This document shows, piece after piece, positions 38,501 through 50,164 of a stretch of DNA of 64,000 bases. Under the pieces are notes generated by a model. The model was given only the letters and a program-made list of their open reading frames with translations, was not told where the DNA came from and did not search any database. How positions within the stretch are numbered: the stretch's first letter is position 1; each line of letters starts with the position of its first letter. The stretch is taken from the NCBI GenBank assembly GCA_010645155.1, contig CM021319.1, positions 8,524,296-8,588,295 on the forward strand, given 5' to 3'. The position numbers were made by a program, and so were the translations under genes. Source of the stretch: Tigriopus japonicus (taxonomy: Eukaryota; Arthropoda; Copepoda; Harpacticoida; Harpacticidae).

Positions 38501-41500
38501 CTCCAACGATTTGGTTTCTAGAATCAATCCCCTAATCGTCAATTGGGGGAACAACTATTCCCTCCCAATTTGTCTGTTAATCTGATTAACAAAAAAAGAA
38601 TCAGCTGTCTCCAATTGGCGGTGAATCTCTTGCCACCGAAGCAAAAGCGAAAGGATCTGTTACATTCGGGAATGTTAATATTAGTGAAAGACTGAAAAAG
38701 CTTTCGGTCGACTTTTGGATACGATTTCGGTTGATCTTGTATGAAGTAAAAGATTGCAAAACCATTAGAGAATGGGCCTTGAAAAATAATCTTCACATCT
38801 TGTGCATCTTTTTCATTGACAATATTTATGAAACAATTCAAACCATCGCATGACGCAACCTTAATGTAAAAGAAAAATATTCAATAGTCTTTGCATTTGT
38901 TCAAGAAGGGATCAAGTTCCAATTTGAGTTTTGGTTAAGTACTACTTCGTTTGATCAATAGTTAACATCATACTTCATAGAAATACTTCATTTCCATTTA
39001 ATCTAATTAAACTAAAAAAACTGGACTCATTTACGTAAAAGAAAGAAATGCTTTTTTCGCTTTCTTTGCAAAAATGACTCAATTTTTATGGCCATTTTTT
39101 TAACGAGGGCGTTTTATTAAAAATTGCAATCGTCTCGTCTAAAAAGCAATTGCAGAACTACAATTAGGACTTAAATGATGATTCCTTTTCTCATTCCTTA
39201 AATAGGCCAACTTCTTTTTTCAAGGATAAAGGTTTTGCAACAGCCAAAATTGCGAGATCAAAAAACTGGCAGGGTGTAAACGAAAGCCCACTCAACCCGA
39301 GTTGAATGCTCTTGAAAAAGGTCGAAAAGGCCGTGTTCTTAGTTCTCACCTTGTTTATTTGAAGGAGTGAACTGCCAATACCAGATTTCAGTCAGATATC
39401 TGCTTTAACATGATCATGACAGCTGCCACTGTCAGTTTTGGATACATTTCACAAGAAGCCTTCCAAACACACACACACAACATCACGCACCTTCAGTAAA
39501 CCCAAAATGGAAATACCTTTCCGATTGAACTTTCCAGGGCAACAGAGAACGGCCTTTAAAACCAGGGCAAGTTTAGAAACGCTTGAAAAGAATTTAGAGT
39601 GTCTGCATAACATGAATACGGATATGAGATAGGGTTCATGAACATTGGACCATTTACAGTACAAGTGCGCTCAACTTGATCCAATATGGATAAGGGATCA
39701 AGCGTTAAAAGATCGACTTGGAACAAGGCCAAGGAAACATCGGCAACACCAAAAGGGCTTGACATTCGAGTGAAAGTGCCAAAAAAAACTCACCAACATT
39801 GGGAGCAATGTTTATCTTAAGAAGGATATATTCGCTCCTTGAGAAATATTTCATAATTTTTAAGCTGCTTTTAAGAGTTTTTCTGTTCTAAAACGGGAAT
39901 TGAAGTGCGAAAAGGGGCATGAAGGAGGGCTAAATAAATGGTTGAAAGTACTGTTCCTTCCCATCTTGTTGAGCACATCTTCAGCTCAATTTTAGTGCTT
40001 TCAATGAGGTTTTTTGGCTATTTTGCCATCCTTTTTTACTCTGAATAAGTAATGAAACATTTCTAAAAGAATGCTCTAAATGACATGGCAAATCAACTCC
40101 AATTCATGGGGCGCCAAATGGCGTGCGAAAAGATAGCTTATCATGCCGGAAGGTAACAAAACCAGCCTATTCGCGTTAAGCTTCAGCTGTCTAGCAAACC
40201 TTCAACAAGAGAAATGGATCGAGAGTCGACCCGAATTACCATGACAATGACAAAGGCCATGAAGAAAAAGTGAGCAGTACATTACAATGGACGTCTTTAA
40301 ACGTGGACAAAACCTACTTTGCCGAGAGAAATATCATTTTTTACAGTGATGATAAAATGAAAATTTGAGGCAATATGGTGCTCTTCTAAATAAACACGTT
40401 ATTGAAGAAAGGGGACTTGTCAAACGAGTGGTNNNNNNNNNNNNNNNNNNNNNNNNNNNNNNNNNNNNNNNNNNNNNNNNNNNNNNNNNNNNNNNNNNNN
40501 NNNNNNNNNNNNNNNNNNNNNNNNNNNNNNNNNNNNNNAAAAAAAAAATGAAAAGTTGAGGGAATAATATGGTGCTCTTCTAAATAAACACGTTATTGAA
40601 GAAAGGGGACTAAAAACGAGTGGTCAAATCGTGAAAACTCAACAATACACAAGCAAAAAAATTTGGAACAGTTCAAAAGTTTTTTAAAATATATTTTTGG
40701 GGGGCTATTTTCAGAACTGAAGTGCCCATTACTCAGAAAAAGAAATTGGTTTTGAAAAAGGTTTGATATCGTTGAGAGTTTTACGTCAGTTTCTCTTTAC
40801 GCCTCCAAAAAGGTTAGATTTAGGGCAACAACGAATGGTTTAATACAACGTGCATTAATCCAATAGTAGTTCTGGTGGTTCTCTCAACTATTTCTAAACT
40901 AAAACCTCATCCAAGCTTGGTTCTGGTAAGTTTTGATATAGATATGTCAGGACACAAAGAAGACTTTGGCTTGATGTGACAAAACATGATTTCATTATAC
41001 CAGCCATGTTGGTTTACTTTTGACAAACTTTGTGGGATTTCGTGGTGAAAGTGTCTGCCACACATTTGCATAATCTTGTGACTCATTTATTTGTTCGCAA
41101 AATAAAATAAAAACCCGGTAACCTCGGGTCCATGTATCTGTACAAATATGCATAGTCTCTTAAACCAGCAAATTTGGTTTAGACCATACAACCTATGGGA
41201 CGGATCTATTTTAAAGGCGATTGTTGGGTTTATCCTACCCAGAATCTCTCTTTCCCGGTCACAACAAGAGTTAATGAAGTCCTATTCATCATGTAAATGG
41301 TCTCACCTGTAGCAGAAATATGGCCAACACACCGAGATATATCTCTCAATGGTCAATCCAACAGTGGAGAAACTCGAGCTCGCCAACGTGATTTGAGCAC
41401 ACGGAATCAGATACGGGATGATGAAGATGAGAACGTGGTTCCGGTACCAAGGACTCAGTTTTGGGAGCGAGAAGCACGCGATACTGAGAAGGATGTGCAA

Positions 41501-41719
41501 GAAGTCGAACATGGTCAGGGTCACCAACAAAACGTGGAAGGTACGGAGTGTCTTTTGACGTGTTAAAAGGAAGATGGCCACCCCATTGATCACAAGTCCG
41601 AAGGTGCCGACAATGGCGATGCATAAACCTTCGATGTAGAAGGGAAAGTCCACCGAGAGCCAAATACTTGGCGGCTCCTCAAAATCCTCCGAGAAGGTCT
41701 GAGAGTTGTTGGAGGACAT
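20267..41719 (-). CDS. FMRFamide-receptor-like GPCR, five coding exons (479 aa)
   Basis: Coding exons in order are 41307-41719, 37867-38131, 30699-31028, 27810-27933 and 20267-20574. They total 1440 bases, and every junction is in phase with GT-AG ends. The product is a class A seven-transmembrane receptor. TM1 is ~28-52, TM2 ~62-84 (D72), and TM3 ~100-124 followed by E125-R126-Y127. TM4 is ~144-162 and TM5 ~229-252 (P241). A polar, charged third loop spans 254-301. TM6 is ~302-325 with CHGPR at 313-317, and TM7 ~338-361 with NSSFNFLIYF in place of NPxxY. ERY, CHxPR and NSS.N..IY are typical of FMRFamide and related neuropeptide receptors of protostomes. Such receptors sit in the plasma membrane and signal through G proteins. 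Cysteines 364, 368 and 370 are possible palmitoylation sites. N-glycosylation sequons occur at N4 and in extracellular loop 2 (NCT, NIS). The ligand is unproven; a related peptide-receptor subfamily is possible. Confidence 0.88.
20846..21070. repeat. Diverged tandem duplication (two ~90-110-base units)
   Basis: The first unit has ATACATTTCTTCAAGTTTACGAAA, ATTGATTTT, then AAAAAGGGCGCGTTTTGAA. The second has AGCATTTATTCAAGTTTGCGAAAA, ATTGATTTTTCGAGG, then AAAAAGGCACCTTTGAAA. The order of blocks is the same, with many substitutions. Confidence 0.5.
27520..27745 (-). mobile_element. Degraded relative of the 9948-10410 foldback element
   Basis: On the minus strand, TTTTCAATGGAATCGAACGTC and then AAAAGTTATG resemble 10078-10117 (AATTTTCAGCTCAATCGAACGTC, AAAAGTTATG). 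TGGACCAAGATCCCACGAACG resembles that element's end. Only one arm is clear. Confidence 0.45.
27810..27933 (-). CDS. GPCR coding exon 4: TM7 and start of the tail
   Basis: The acceptor GATCTGTTTCAG precedes it and a GTAAGT donor follows (124 bases). It encodes WFHVLVSVTHFLVTVNSSFN, then FLIYFGACQRK and a basic, Cys-containing stretch (residues 337-377). One base of codon 378 is left over. Confidence 0.87.
27934..30698 (-). other. GPCR intron 3 (2.8 kb)
   Basis: No gene, clear repeat or RNA feature recognised in this intron. Confidence 0.6.
30699..31028 (-). CDS. GPCR coding exon 3: TM5, intracellular loop 3, TM6
   Basis: The acceptor CTCTCTTCCAG precedes it and a GTAAGT donor follows GAG. Its 330 bases are 110 codons in phase 0 at both ends (residues 227-336). 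TM5 contains LLIPIVGLIY. The third loop is rich in Arg, Gln and Glu. TM6 carries CHGPR. Confidence 0.88.
32858..33784. mobile_element. Possible hAT-like element (927 bp)
   Basis: The left end TAGTGATGGGCGGAAA and the right end (minus-strand reading TAGTGATGGACCGAAA) are inverted and resemble the ends of the 50215-50525 element. The 8-bp flanks CTCAAAGG and CTGAAAGA match at six of eight positions. GGAAACCGAAAACC inside resembles the CCGAAACCGAAA repeats of that element. Confidence 0.5.
34610..34790 (+). repeat. tRNA-derived SINE in GPCR intron 2
   Basis: A-box TAACGCAGTTGG at 34624-34635 and B-box GGTTCGATCCC at 34669-34679 lie 45 bases apart, the spacing of a tRNA gene. The surroundings do not form a good acceptor stem, so this is a SINE head rather than a working tRNA. 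The body after the head differs from the SINE family at 63.5 kb. Confidence 0.6.
37867..38131 (-). CDS. GPCR coding exon 2: TM4 and extracellular loop 2
   Basis: The acceptor ATTTATTACAG precedes it and a GTAAGT donor follows (265 bases). Its first base completes the split Arg codon 138. It encodes FRIRASYFIVPVITFSILYN, i.e. TM4, then a long loop with cysteines and NCT/NIS sequons, ending at Ala226 before TM5. Confidence 0.87.
38132..41306 (-). other. GPCR intron 1 (3.2 kb, with assembly gap)
   Basis: Contains a CA-rich tract near 39467-39481 and the 106-base run of N at 40433-40538, flanked by near-identical sequence. No gene recognised. Confidence 0.6.
40356..40624. repeat. Duplicated ~75-base segment on both sides of a sequence gap
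   Basis: The stretch containing ATATGGTGCTCTTCTAAATA, then AACACGTTATTGAAGAAAGG and CGAGTGGT, occurs just before the gap (to 40432) and again after it (from about 40546), with a few differences. N bases fill 40433-40538. This could be a real tandem repeat or two alleles joined by the assembler. Confidence 0.85.
41307..41719 (-). CDS. GPCR coding exon 1: N terminus to TM3
   Basis: It starts at ATG (41719) and ends CTACAG before a GTGAGA donor, 413 bases, with two bases of codon 138 left over. It encodes a short extracellular N terminus, TM1-TM3 and the ERY motif. Just upstream, a TTCTTTTAG acceptor at 41778-41786 suggests that the coding exon extends to 41777 as 5' untranslated sequence and that a further non-coding exon lies to the right; I could not identify it. 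Confidence 0.88.
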
Positions 41720-42596
41720 TGTGTGTGTTTTTGGAAGTTATGTCGGCTCTTGAAGACGGAAAAGTACTTTGACGATCTAAAAGAACAAGAAGGAAAGAGT
41801 TTCTTAGCTAAGTATAAGGCTTCGCAAAGCTAAGCTATTCAGTGGTGACTTTTGTAATCTTGGGGAGAAAGAGATCTCTTTCCAATATCTAACGCAGGGG
41901 GGTTTTCCATTTTGGGAAACTTCTTGGACACAGTCAATTTGGAACAGATGGGAACAAGTTTCTTTCGTTTCTTTTCCGCACTTTTTCATATAATTAGGTT
42001 TGAACTACTCTCTAGGTAACGGTAGTTGCAAAAAGGAAACCAATGTAAGATTTGCCAAGTCCTACCCAATTTATATGTGTCGGTTTACTATCGTAAAGAG
42101 ATTCCCTGAGTTGACATTTATCCATCTCAATCAATCGATAGCGGCCTTTTTCATGAAGAAAACCTTGACTTTGAGGGAACTGAAAAAAGCCATTTCCAAG
42201 AGTGCCATGAACACGGGTAAAAATAGTCTTTGTTCTACTATAATTCACCAATATCCCAAGCGATTTATGATGTACCCTTACGTAGCTGACCTTGGATTTG
42301 GACCTCTTATCTTTATTTCCATAATCCCAGTCGTCTCGATCTTCCTAAGTTGACAAAGTCAGAGATGGAACTTTCGTTATCCAGAAAACGTCACGGGACA
42401 TTTATCGTTAATGGATCATCTCTAACATGACACATCAGATTTGCTCCGAAGGTTTAAAGTGGAGATAGGTCTGGTTGGGACGTTAAATCCAGGACCAAAT
42501 CTACTTATTGCAGAGTGTTCCACGTCTCGATATTCTTGCTAGTATGACGAGCACTTTCCACGCTCATATTTGAAGCATTTTGTTGTATTAAAGAGC

Positions 42597-42660
42597 CACG
42601 TTGGCCGAGCGGAAAGCATTTGATTGCGGTCTTGAATGCTCATGTGAACCCTAAAGAGTT
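42597..42660 (+). repeat. tRNA-like fragment (A-box only)
   Basis: GTTGGCCGAGCGGAAAGC resembles the D-arm and A-box of a class II tRNA (Ser/Leu). No B-box or acceptor pairing follows, so it is probably a SINE or tRNA pseudogene remnant. Confidence 0.4.
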
Positions 42661-43867
42661 ATAAACAAATCATATCCTCGCTTGTTCTTGATACGCCTGT
42701 TATTTTTTGTTCGCCTCAACGAAGCTCTCTGACTGAAAGATATCAAAAATGCATGCTTAATCGAACTTGGAAAGACAATTAATAAGTTCCGAGAACTTAC
42801 GATTGTCAACACCCGTATGAAGGAAACTATAAATTTATATGTATGATTTTCATGGATTGGCACCATACACATCATGAAGTAGAGGAAATCCTAAATACTA
42901 AATTGAATATATCCCATTTTACAGCAAAATATTCCCTCGTTTTTTTATGTTTTGAATATTACACTTACACAATTTGAAGCAATAACATATTTTCGTGATT
43001 TTTTTCTTTTTCGTTACAATACTTGTCATTGCTTTCGTTATACTAAGCCTTCGACATTGGATTTAACTTAGAATCGAGTCTATGAATATTAAACGTAAAT
43101 AAATTGCCCTTAACCATTCTCCTCCCTGTAGAACCTACTTTATAGAAGGCGTATATTGATATAAGAAATAGAAGGCTCTAATTATTTGATAGGAAAAACA
43201 ACCGGTCGCATCAGTGTCTTGTTTTGACATAATTTACAGTTAGATTCTAGGAAAGTGGGTCCAATTCACGAAAACCTGAATGTGTATTTTGAAGTTTCAG
43301 GGAGGAGTCCGCAAGAAACAGGTATTATTAAACCCATGGTAACTAGATACATCATCCACTGAATCAGGGAAGACCTTATCTTCTTAGGAGAATTACAAGT
43401 TTCTTTCCTGATGAACAGGTCAATGTGTTTTCTATGACGCCCATATGGCTTAGCTATGTTGTGTTTAAAATGCGGTTTTTCAAAATCTATTTTGGTTTGT
43501 GGAGGCCAGGATTCCATTCCTTGCAACGGTAATAGAAAATTTAAGAAAAAAATCATATCTTAAAAAAGACGAATATTTTTAAGCCGGATCAAAAAACGAG
43601 CTTAAACATTTACGGCTGTTCTTTTAATTATCCTTACTCCAAACAACCAACGGCAAAACTCCCAAAGTGATTGGGGCTTGATTAAATTTTTTGGGGGACG
43701 CAGAGCTTTCTAGAAACCACAACACGTTGTTTATCTTTGCCAAATCCTTACTTCTAAGCCAATCTGCAGCTGTCGGATCTTGGAGTCTCAACAAAAGTTC
43801 GCACGAACAATCAAGAGAAAATCCATGGGCTTCTTGTGAGGGTGATGTCAAAATACAGAGACGCCAA

Positions 43868-44100
43868 TAGGTGAGTTGTTGAAGTAGTTTGGAAGTAGTC
43901 GAAGCATGTCTAGAAGCGCAATAGAAGAAACATGTGAGACGGTGTAGAAATAACCATGCTCGATCAAGTTTTGAAACATAAGCTGTGATTCAAAAACAAA
44001 GTTTATGTAAACTTGATCGAGCTTGGTTATTTCTACTCCATCTCAAATGCTTCAAGATATGCTTCTACTATACTTCCAAACTACCTCAACAATTGACCTA
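43868..44100. mobile_element. Foldback/MITE element (233 bp)
   Basis: The left end TAGGTGAGTTGTTGAAGTAG pairs with the right end (minus strand TAGGTCAATTGTTGAGGTAG). Pairing continues through TAGTTTGGAAGTA, GAAGCAT and GTAGAAATAACCA, then GCTCGATCAAGTTT. The centre lies near 43985. No coding capacity. A second copy of one arm lies at about 50165-50600 and is split by a hAT-like insertion. Confidence 0.8.
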
Positions 44101-47100
44101 ATCTCACCCGTTTAATCTTCACACTTTGAATTCAAATCGTGGTCTCACCATTCTTGTTCATCAGATGTACTGCATAAGAAACACGAAAAAGAGCTTTTCA
44201 CAGCCATTCAACGAGTTTGTGACAAAATGCAAGCCAAGACTGTCAAGTGGCCGTGTAATTCTATGTCCTACAACGTCACTCTGTCTCCTTCTGTCTCATT
44301 AACATAGCCATTAACACGCATTTTGATGGAAAGAATTTCAAACTTTCCGTCGAAGGCCTTGAGAATTGACGCGATTTACTGTATTGAAATTAACTAATAA
44401 CTGGAATTCTTACTCATGATTTTGAGCCGTGAATCAAAATCAACATTGATATGAGAGCATCGTTGATTTATTACTCCCCAAAAGTTCAGTGCAAAAATCT
44501 CTAGAGAGCAAAATAATGCAATTTATCTCGAAGTGGGTAGCAAGAGCAAACTGATTTTGAGTAAAATGGGCCCACCATTACCGATTTCATGATCAAATAA
44601 AACGCCACTCCGCATCCATATAGCATTGTGCCAAATTTGGACAATCACAAAGGTGGATAGGGTCTCAAAATCCTCTCTTTATTCGACCATGATTCGAGCA
44701 AGTTTCCTCGAAGTGAATACATTTCTAGGTGATCATCCTCAAAGCTCGAGAATGTTCAACGAAAGACGAGCTTCTTGAATGGTTTGCACTCCAGGGAGGA
44801 GAAGTGAAGAGAGCATTTTGGCTCTTCTCCTAATGAAAACAGATCGTAAAGACACATCAGGGAGTATGTCTCGTGCCTTAAACGTATGGTAATAATTGAT
44901 TCGCTTGCCATTCAGGGCGACGATCAACAATCGCGTTGCATATTATTGCACAAAACAGGTGAGAGATCAACTTGTATTCAAATGTCAAGTTTGAGAAAGA
45001 GATCATCAACACACAAAGTGTCTCAGGATTCGTGCCATTTTCTCATTCAAATTCCCAGTCCATTCGCTCCTTCAGGCCGACAACTCTCATCTACGGTAGT
45101 ATTGCATTTTGTCCTTAATTTATTGTACTGGGTGTACACTGTACAGTACGCTAAGATCGCAGAAGGAAGGATGAATGCATCGGTTAACAAATGTTGTTGT
45201 GTTGCTCTTATGACACTGGGCGCAACGATAATTGATGGTTGAATTGAAGAAGTGGAATGCACTTTTGACACTTAGGAACCAACCTCTTTCTTCAAATCGT
45301 CTTGATCTAGTAGAAGAAAAGGAAATCGGGTGGCCTCAGATCCACACCCATTCTTAGAAAGTGTATTCCTGACCGATGAAATCACTTTATCTATGTACCA
45401 TTAATTTCTACCAAAAATATTAATCGCATATGATCTAAATAGTACATCTCATTAGCCCAAAATGAATTTCCATCCGAGTCCTTTAAGATGACCAAGAATG
45501 CTTTAGCACACTTCATGTGTCATTTGTTTCTTCAAAAACAAGACATCATGACATTACAAGCTAGTTAAGAATCATATTTGATCCCTCAAAAATGCCTTGA
45601 TTAAGAAAACATGAAGTTTTAAGCTTCTAATCCATTGAAATAAGTTGTCTTTGATTAATCAATATCCTATTTGACTCGTTGACATTTACTCTGTGCTATT
45701 TGTACTCGTAGTAATCGATTTGAGGGATGTGAGTAGTGCATGTGAACGGTGTGTGCGGTGAAATACACACTGAAAATGACTTTTCCCACGAAGAAGTAAC
45801 TTCATTTTAGGGGGAGAAATATGAATAGTGATGGACAAAAATCATTTTTGGCTAGAATTTTGGCTACTTTTTTCGGTGAAGGCTACTATAAAACGATTGG
45901 AGATAGGTTTCATAAAGAATCGAGTTCTCTTGATGTTAATTTTTAAATTCCCATTTTTCATGGAATAAAGTAACTCAGGTGTCAATTATTCCATAAGCTA
46001 GTTTAAGAATAACCATCTGACTCTGCTAGTTGGGTTTTACATTTTCTGGAACCTGTGACACTCGCCCAGATACGAGTATTTTGAGAAACTTGATACACAT
46101 GAGATACTGCACACATGCAATAAATTCTTAATTGGGCTTGTCACACAATCATGCTGTCATATGGAACATGAATAATGATTCGGATTACGATGATATGTTT
46201 AACCAAGTGAAGATGTGTTTGTCAAATGTGCGTCCCATTTCTGTCCGAGGTCGTTTGTTCAAGTAAAACTGCATCGACGCCTCCTGACCTCAAAAGTAGT
46301 AGTTTCAGTTTCAAGATATTCGAGAACTGAAATACTGCTTTCTGTCTTTTTTCGTCTCTGGAGTCACGGACTGACAAGCTTGTCCTTCGATTTGGTCGGA
46401 AAAACGACTAAAATGTACAGAAGTGTTGAGGAACAATTCATCAGACTGAGTAATGAATTCTCACACAAACTGACCTCGAAGTGGAAACAAGACCAACCGA
46501 AGAAACTAACGTTGTTTCTAATCTGTCTTGTTGACTTTTTCTCCTCGGTCCTTTGTTCCTTCTAATGGTCCTTATTTCGGTTAATGCTCTTTTGGAGGAG
46601 TTTCTAATCTCCTGCTCATGATACAATGAAATCATTGAGGGAAACGGGCTTCTTATCTCGTCTGTTACGAAAAGTAAAAGACTTGACATCATGCAAATCT
46701 TTCCTTATGGTCCCGAGGGAGAAAAAGCCCCCTTATCTCTCTTGTTCCCCATGGGGAACATTTACCTTCTGGTACGTGTGTAAAAAACTTGTCTCACGAT
46801 GGACTTTACGGATTACAAAGGTTGAAGGGCCTGAGAAGAGATTATAGCTGATATGTTAACGTCAATACAAAATTGTGTTCAAAATTCACAAGAATAGTTA
46901 GATACAATAATGGCAGGATTTTAAAAATGCTGTGTTTCAAAGCCGCACTTTGTAACAAGAATATACTTCAAGATGGGTTTCCTTCCTATTCTTAGCAATA
47001 CTCGACCCAAGCTCATTATTTTTGTTAGCATCCCCTTAAGGAATGAATCAATGACATTTTGAGTGCAACTTTTTTAGGATACAATCCAAGATGCATCCCA

Positions 47101-47964
47101 ATGAACATTTAAGAAATTGGATGTCATTTTGATAATGGGTTGGGCTTTTTGAAAGTTGTAAGCACTTGTTAAAAACATTTTTTGGTGCGAGACAAATGTT
47201 TCCCTTCGTAATTGTTGTTTTTCTCCCAAAGTTAAACCAACTACCGGGATTTATGGACGTTAATTGGTTGTTTTCGTACCTGACTTTCAATGCTCACATT
47301 GTGCTTTAAAGTCCCTATAAGTTTTTTCTCCCAGCTTGAGTTCACAGATGTCCTTTCAAATAAAAAGGTGAGTTTTTAGTTCACGTAAAACTCGTCTCAC
47401 TCATCGTTCTCTACACAATCACTCTAAGGATGGCAAAAATGAACTGAGCCTGCCTTCACTTGGTGTTGAAATTTTTCTAGTTCTCGAAGAATGATTGAGT
47501 ATTCCAAAGTACTTGCCACCAAAAGACCAGTTCTGGAATATCACTGAGTCGTCGCAAGAAGACTGAATTCATTCTCAGGCTCTTTCTCTCTCTCCATGAG
47601 CTTTAAGATATCAGGGCGGACGTTCTTGAGTTCGGCTCTCCATTTTGAACGCTCTCTCTCCTTTCAATTCGCGGCTACGCTTTTCCCCAGGAAATTGGGA
47701 AACGGACTTGATCTCGCCGAGGCTCGGACATCCTAAAGGAAAGATTCGCAATCTTGGCTTCAAATTCGTGTTGGGTTCAAAACATGGCAATTTTCGAATT
47801 TCGTAACCCCTTCTCTGTCATCAATTTATCAATTAGTTTTAATTATAACATATCTTTTTGTAAAACCCAACAACCAATGTTTTCTTTTGAAAATGAGCAG
47901 TCAGGCTTTATATTTCCATTAGTGTTGTTAGAAAATATCCACTCCTTAACGATGTGATAAATGA

Positions 47965-48358
47965 GTAAATAGTAAGATAGGTCCAGATCGGCCATGAGGC
48001 GGCTCAGTATAGGTTCGGGCCTGTTCTGAGGTTGGCCCGTCGTGAGCCGGATCCAAAAACCTAGGAGCCGATCCGGAGTCGGGATTGACCTCAGAAGAGT
48101 CGACTCATAAAATAATAAAATTTGCACGAATGGTAATTTTGATAATGAAAACTGTGATAACAAAGGTAATGATGAAAAAATACTTTTTTATACCTTAAAA
48201 CATTACATTAGCTGGATCCAATCCAATCCAATCCGAACAATCTGGATCCAAATTTTGATTTCGGCTGTGAACCAAACTTTACTGATCCAATCCGATCCGA
48301 AAAGTCGCCAAACAGACCTTGACCCGGAACCAAAAAATCCTGGCCCTACCTTTCCCTA
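47965..48358. mobile_element. Probable hAT-like element (394 bp)
   Basis: The flanks are identical 8-bp repeats, ATAAATGA at 47957-47964 and 48359-48366. The ends are only roughly inverted: AAGATAGGTCCAGAT on the left, and AAGGTAGGGCCAGGAT read from the right. The interior is rich in GGATCC, CCAATCC and CCGATCC repeats. Confidence 0.55.
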
Positions 48359-48366
48359 ATAAATGA

Positions 48367-50164
48367 GAGAAATTTGAGTTTATTGATGCTCTTTTTTCAA
48401 TTCAAATTCTACTCAATTTATCTTAAGAGAAAAGTAGCGTCGGACCATCTTAACTTTTGATGAGTTTTCAAATAAATTGGTGCCCAAATGTGAGAGGCGA
48501 ACGCTAGATTGTTAGTCAATCTATGGGAAAGTATCTCCAACGGATTTGTTCACTTCACTCAAGGATTACTATTCCGGAGGTACGTAAAGTAAAACGACGA
48601 GAAGGGAAGGAATAAGTCAAAGTGAAGACATATAAAGATCTTCTGAATCGTGTAGAACAGGCCTCTGGCAAAAAGAGGTGGATTATAAAACATGCTTTAC
48701 ATTGCACCAAAGCTTGTCAGATGCAAAAAAAAATATTCGTTTTGTTGGTAAGCGTGAAAATACTCGTCGCAAAAACAATGAGACAAACCTTTGATTTTTG
48801 AACCATTTGCAGTTAATTCAAATGTAAAAGATTTACAATTTCAAGCTCTACTTGCTTAAAAATTGTAAGTTCCGCTTGTTTGGTACCTCTCTTTGGTTCT
48901 ACGTAAAAGACAGAACAAGCCCCTCAAACCTCAGCATTCGTCCTTCTAGAGGTGTTACATCAAGTTTTCTTTTCAGGATTGGCAATAACTTTTTCAATGT
49001 TGAACTTTTTGACATCGAAAATTGGCACGAGTCGGTTGGTAAGACGGTCGAGAGCCATGTCCGGTAACAACAGATAAACCCTTTGCCCAACTCGTTTCTT
49101 GAAGTATTTCGAGACGCAACATGAACCAACTTTCCAAAGTGACTACCGAAACTTAAGCAAGTTTAATGCAAGGAAGCTTTGTCAGCTTCAGGTATCCTTC
49201 TCAAAATACCGTTTCCAAGACGTTCCGAATTTCACAACAAATGTGAACTTTTGAGCTCGCTTAAATTTATTTGAGGATCCATTGAACAAAACTGTAATGA
49301 ATTCATTATTAAATTTTAATTGATTCGACATTGGCGGATCTCATCGAATCTTGGAATACTTTGATCTTAATTAATGCCTCACGTAGAACACTGGTATTTG
49401 GAGAATTGCCATTCAAAAATTTGTACTTTACATGGAAAAACACAGTATGTGAGGTGTTGAGAGCATCTAGATGAAAAGTAAAAACAAAGTAATAGGTAGA
49501 TTAGTAGTGATGGGTTCCGAGTTGGGAGCGTTGTCATTTTTGAATCGAAGTTTGATTGCTAATCAAAAAGGCAGGTTGTTTTAAGCTTTTTGATCTAAGA
49601 CCTAAACAAGGACCAATACGGCAACACTCGAGTCAAAATCGAGTTCGAGTTCCATCAGAAGTTATTACTGAAGAGCTTCAAGTTGGCAATGCTATTTTTT
49701 ACTAAGAGATTAGGTCTCTTACCATTTGGAAAGTCTAATTGTGGTAAGCTTTTTGACCTTTAAGGAACAAAATGGGAAAACTAGGCCAAAATTCGAATTG
49801 CAAACACATTTGTATAGATTACTCTACGCGTTTATTATCGCAAATTGAGACAATCTTCGAAGTCACGGTACAGTTATTCCTTGGCAAATAAGGCGGTCTC
49901 TGCAAGAAGTTGCTAGATTGTACATCTCTGATGTAGCAGTTTCTCTCAAACAGCGATGTAAAACGTGCCGTGTAATGGCACCTCAAGTCAAAGTCAAAGT
50001 TAACATTGCGAGTACAAGCTCAGTCATAGAAGACGCTATTTCAGGACTCAAAAATTATCATCTTTGTTCCCATTAACGAGAACGTGTTATATTTTACAGA
50101 GGTTGAAACAAAAAATAAACCAAATCTTAGGTCAAATGAACAAAAGAGTCTAAAGTTATGAATC
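48367..50164. other. Intergenic DNA
   Basis: No gene or clear repeat recognised. TAGTGATGGGTTCCGAG near 49507 resembles the end of the hAT-like family, but no partner end was found. Confidence 0.45.

Larger units (their letters stand above)
41720..47964. other. Region upstream of the GPCR gene
   Basis: Should hold the GPCR promoter and 5' non-coding exon(s), which I could not place. It also holds a SINE-head fragment near 42597-42660 and the foldback element at 43868-44100. Open frames at 42000-42353, 44886-45242 and 46215-46565 have no recognisable product and are not called. Confidence 0.45.

Noticed and set aside
41297..41566. Plus-strand frame opposite GPCR exon 1
   Set aside because: Antisense shadow of a clearly coding receptor exon.
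44886..46565. Plus-strand frames of 116-118 codons (44886-45242 and 46215-46565)
   Set aside because: No family resemblance or supporting signals; lengths are compatible with chance.
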